Shown here: one piece after another, positions 22,458 to 23,266 of the stretch
Numbering within the stretch: the first letter of the stretch is position 1
Layout of the letters: each line of letters opens with the position of its first letter
Assembly (NCBI GenBank): GCA_018374355.1
Contig: JAHAFI010000042.1
Location: forward strand, 1-23,266
Source: Clostridiales bacterium
GTDB lineage: Bacteria; Bacillota; Clostridia; Lachnospirales; Lachnospiraceae
Direction: 5' to 3'
Length of the DNA stretch: 23,266 nt
The notes under the pieces: model-generated
Seen by the model: only the letters and a program-made list of their open reading frames with translations
Told to the model about the DNA's origin: nothing
Databases searched by the model: none
Program-made: the position numbers and the translations under genes

Positions 22458-22781
22458 ATGTTAGGACAAATCGTAACTGTCACCGTTGACAGAAAACTGG
22501 GAACTTATCATCCGGAACATCCCGATTTATACTATCCTGTCAATTATGGATACATAAATGGAATAATCGCTCCCGATGGCGAAGAACAAGATGCCTATAT
22601 TTTAGGTGTGGACAAACCTGTTACGGAATTTACGGGAAAAATAATTGCAATTATTCATAGAAATGATGACGCTGAAGAAAAATGGGTGGTTGCTCCTGTA
22701 GATCAAACCTTTTCGAAGGAAGAAATCGCAGAAAAAGTACATTTTCAGGAGCGATACTTTGATTCCCACGTAATTATATGA
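22458..22781 (+). CDS. Small inorganic pyrophosphatase-like protein
   Basis: 107-aa protein of the family I inorganic pyrophosphatase fold, shorter than the usual 160-180 aa enzyme. The core is recognisable: HPEHPDLYYPVNYGYINGII (residues about 18-37, corresponding to the Y-P-x-N-Y-G-Y region) and DGEEQDAYILGVDKPV (about 40-55, with the D-x4-D metal-binding aspartates). The third canonical aspartate region is weak, so activity towards plain diphosphate is uncertain. The start lies 3 nt after the GNAT stop codon with no clear ribosome binding site, so it should depend on translational coupling. Confidence 0.82.
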   Translation: MLGQIVTVTVDRKLGTYHPEHPDLYYPVNYGYINGIIAPDGEEQDAYILGVDKPVTEFTGKIIAIIHRNDDAEEKWVVAPVDQTFSKEEIAEKVHFQERYFDSHVII

Positions 22782-22832
22782 TTTTCGTATCGACACTAAA
22801 CCTCATTTTAGCAGAAAGATTGGAGCAAAGAT

Positions 22833-23168
22833 ATGCACAACATTATTGAATTACCAGCATGGGAACGATTGCTAAAAAAAATTCTTTGGAAACAATTAGG
22901 TGAAATACAAGGCAAAAGAATACTCGACTTTGGCAGTGGTGAAGGAATTACAGCCAATCATTTTGCTTCTCAGAACTCCGTAGTTGCCATCGAGCCTTCA
23001 AAAGAAATGCTACATAACCGATGGGCGGACTATGACTATACGCAGCTCATCGGAGATGTGTCTTCACTTTCCGAATTTGAGGACAATTCTTTTGATGTGA
23101 TTATCTGTCACAATGTTTTGGAATACATAGATAACAAAGAACTGGTAATCCATGAATTCTATCGGTTA
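22833..23168 (+). pseudogene. Class I SAM-dependent methyltransferase, interrupted at its 3' part
   Basis: 112 recognisable residues from ATG 22833 (GGAG 7 nt upstream). Motif I is ILDFGSGEGITANHF (about 30-44), the acidic end of strand beta2 is VAIEPS (about 51-56), and FDVIICHNVLEYI (about 87-99) is motif IV/post-I. The next expected segment after HEFYRLV (about 106-112) is a lysine/proline-glycine turn and the final strands, but the sequence changes to hairpin-rich DNA. The frame stays open to the window edge, with a tail that resembles no methyltransferase. Full-length relatives are about 200-250 aa. The most likely cause is insertion of a mobile element. A different true product cannot be excluded, since the window ends here. 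Confidence 0.65.
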
Positions 23169-23266
23169 GTGAACTACTCGGCAATTGAATTACCGAGCAT
23201 CTATATGCCGCACCTTCGGTGCTACCATAACGGGCGGTTCATGCGCCCAATATTGCTAGTCCTCAC
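23169..23266 (-). mobile_element. Probable right end of an IS200/IS605-type (TnpB) element
   Basis: Four consecutive hairpins follow the break in the methyltransferase: CTCGG/CCGAG (23177-23197), GCAT/ATGC (23197-23208), GCACC/GGTGC (23210-23222) and GGGCG/CGCCC (23232-23248). No terminal inverted repeat is visible. A subterminal hairpin a few bases from the end, preceded on the minus strand by a dense run of stems and ending TTCAC, is what the right end plus omega-RNA region of an IS605-type element looks like. The body, with any tnpB, would lie to the right on the minus strand. I cannot see a transposase gene. Confidence 0.45.

Overview
The window looks like a chromosomal segment of a Gram-positive Clostridia, most likely a gut Lachnospiraceae (Blautia / Mediterraneibacter / Dorea-like). 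This rests on moderate G+C, strong AGGAGG-type ribosome binding sites, SAM-I and T-box leaders in front of metK and ileS, a long type-2 isoleucyl-tRNA synthetase, a bacitracin-resistance-like sensor/ABC module, and small palindromic intergenic repeats. No rRNA, tRNA or CRISPR array was found.

Layout. Positions 1-97 hold a truncated copy of a small palindromic mobile repeat. Next come a promoter, a hairpin-rich leader and a MATE exporter (367-1749, plus strand). From 1912 to 18736 all genes lie on the minus strand. They are metK under a SAM-I riboswitch and, in transcription order, a block from 10556 down to 3524: a DUF3990 / XRE pair (candidate toxin-antitoxin), response regulator, short-loop histidine kinase, relB antitoxin with a decayed yafQ toxin, ABC ATPase and an 877-aa FtsX-type permease. 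Further right are a hydroxypyruvate-isomerase-like enzyme, glycogen phosphorylase glgP, a complete 134-bp MITE with an 8-bp target duplication at the ileS stop codon, ileS with an AUC-specifier T-box, and an Rpn-family nuclease. After about 490 bp without a gene, the plus strand carries a D-Ala-D-Ala carboxypeptidase. A more AT-rich cluster of small enzymes follows: Nudix, deoxyribosyltransferase-like, MazG-like, GNAT, inorganic pyrophosphatase-like and a methyltransferase. The methyltransferase loses homology near 23168, where a run of hairpins resembles the right end of an IS200/IS605 (TnpB) element leaving the window.

How the parts may work together. The kinase and regulator probably sense a cell-envelope-active peptide and switch on the ABC transporter. 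Its promoter has three TGAC boxes exactly 11 bp apart just upstream of a -10, as expected for an OmpR/PhoB-type regulator. The DUF3990/XRE pair sits 20 bp upstream of the regulator with no visible promoter between them, so the two systems may be co-transcribed from a promoter whose spacer is a perfect 16-bp palindrome. This coupling, the orphaned RelB, the IS66-like MITE and the putative TnpB-element end are the parts most worth a second look.
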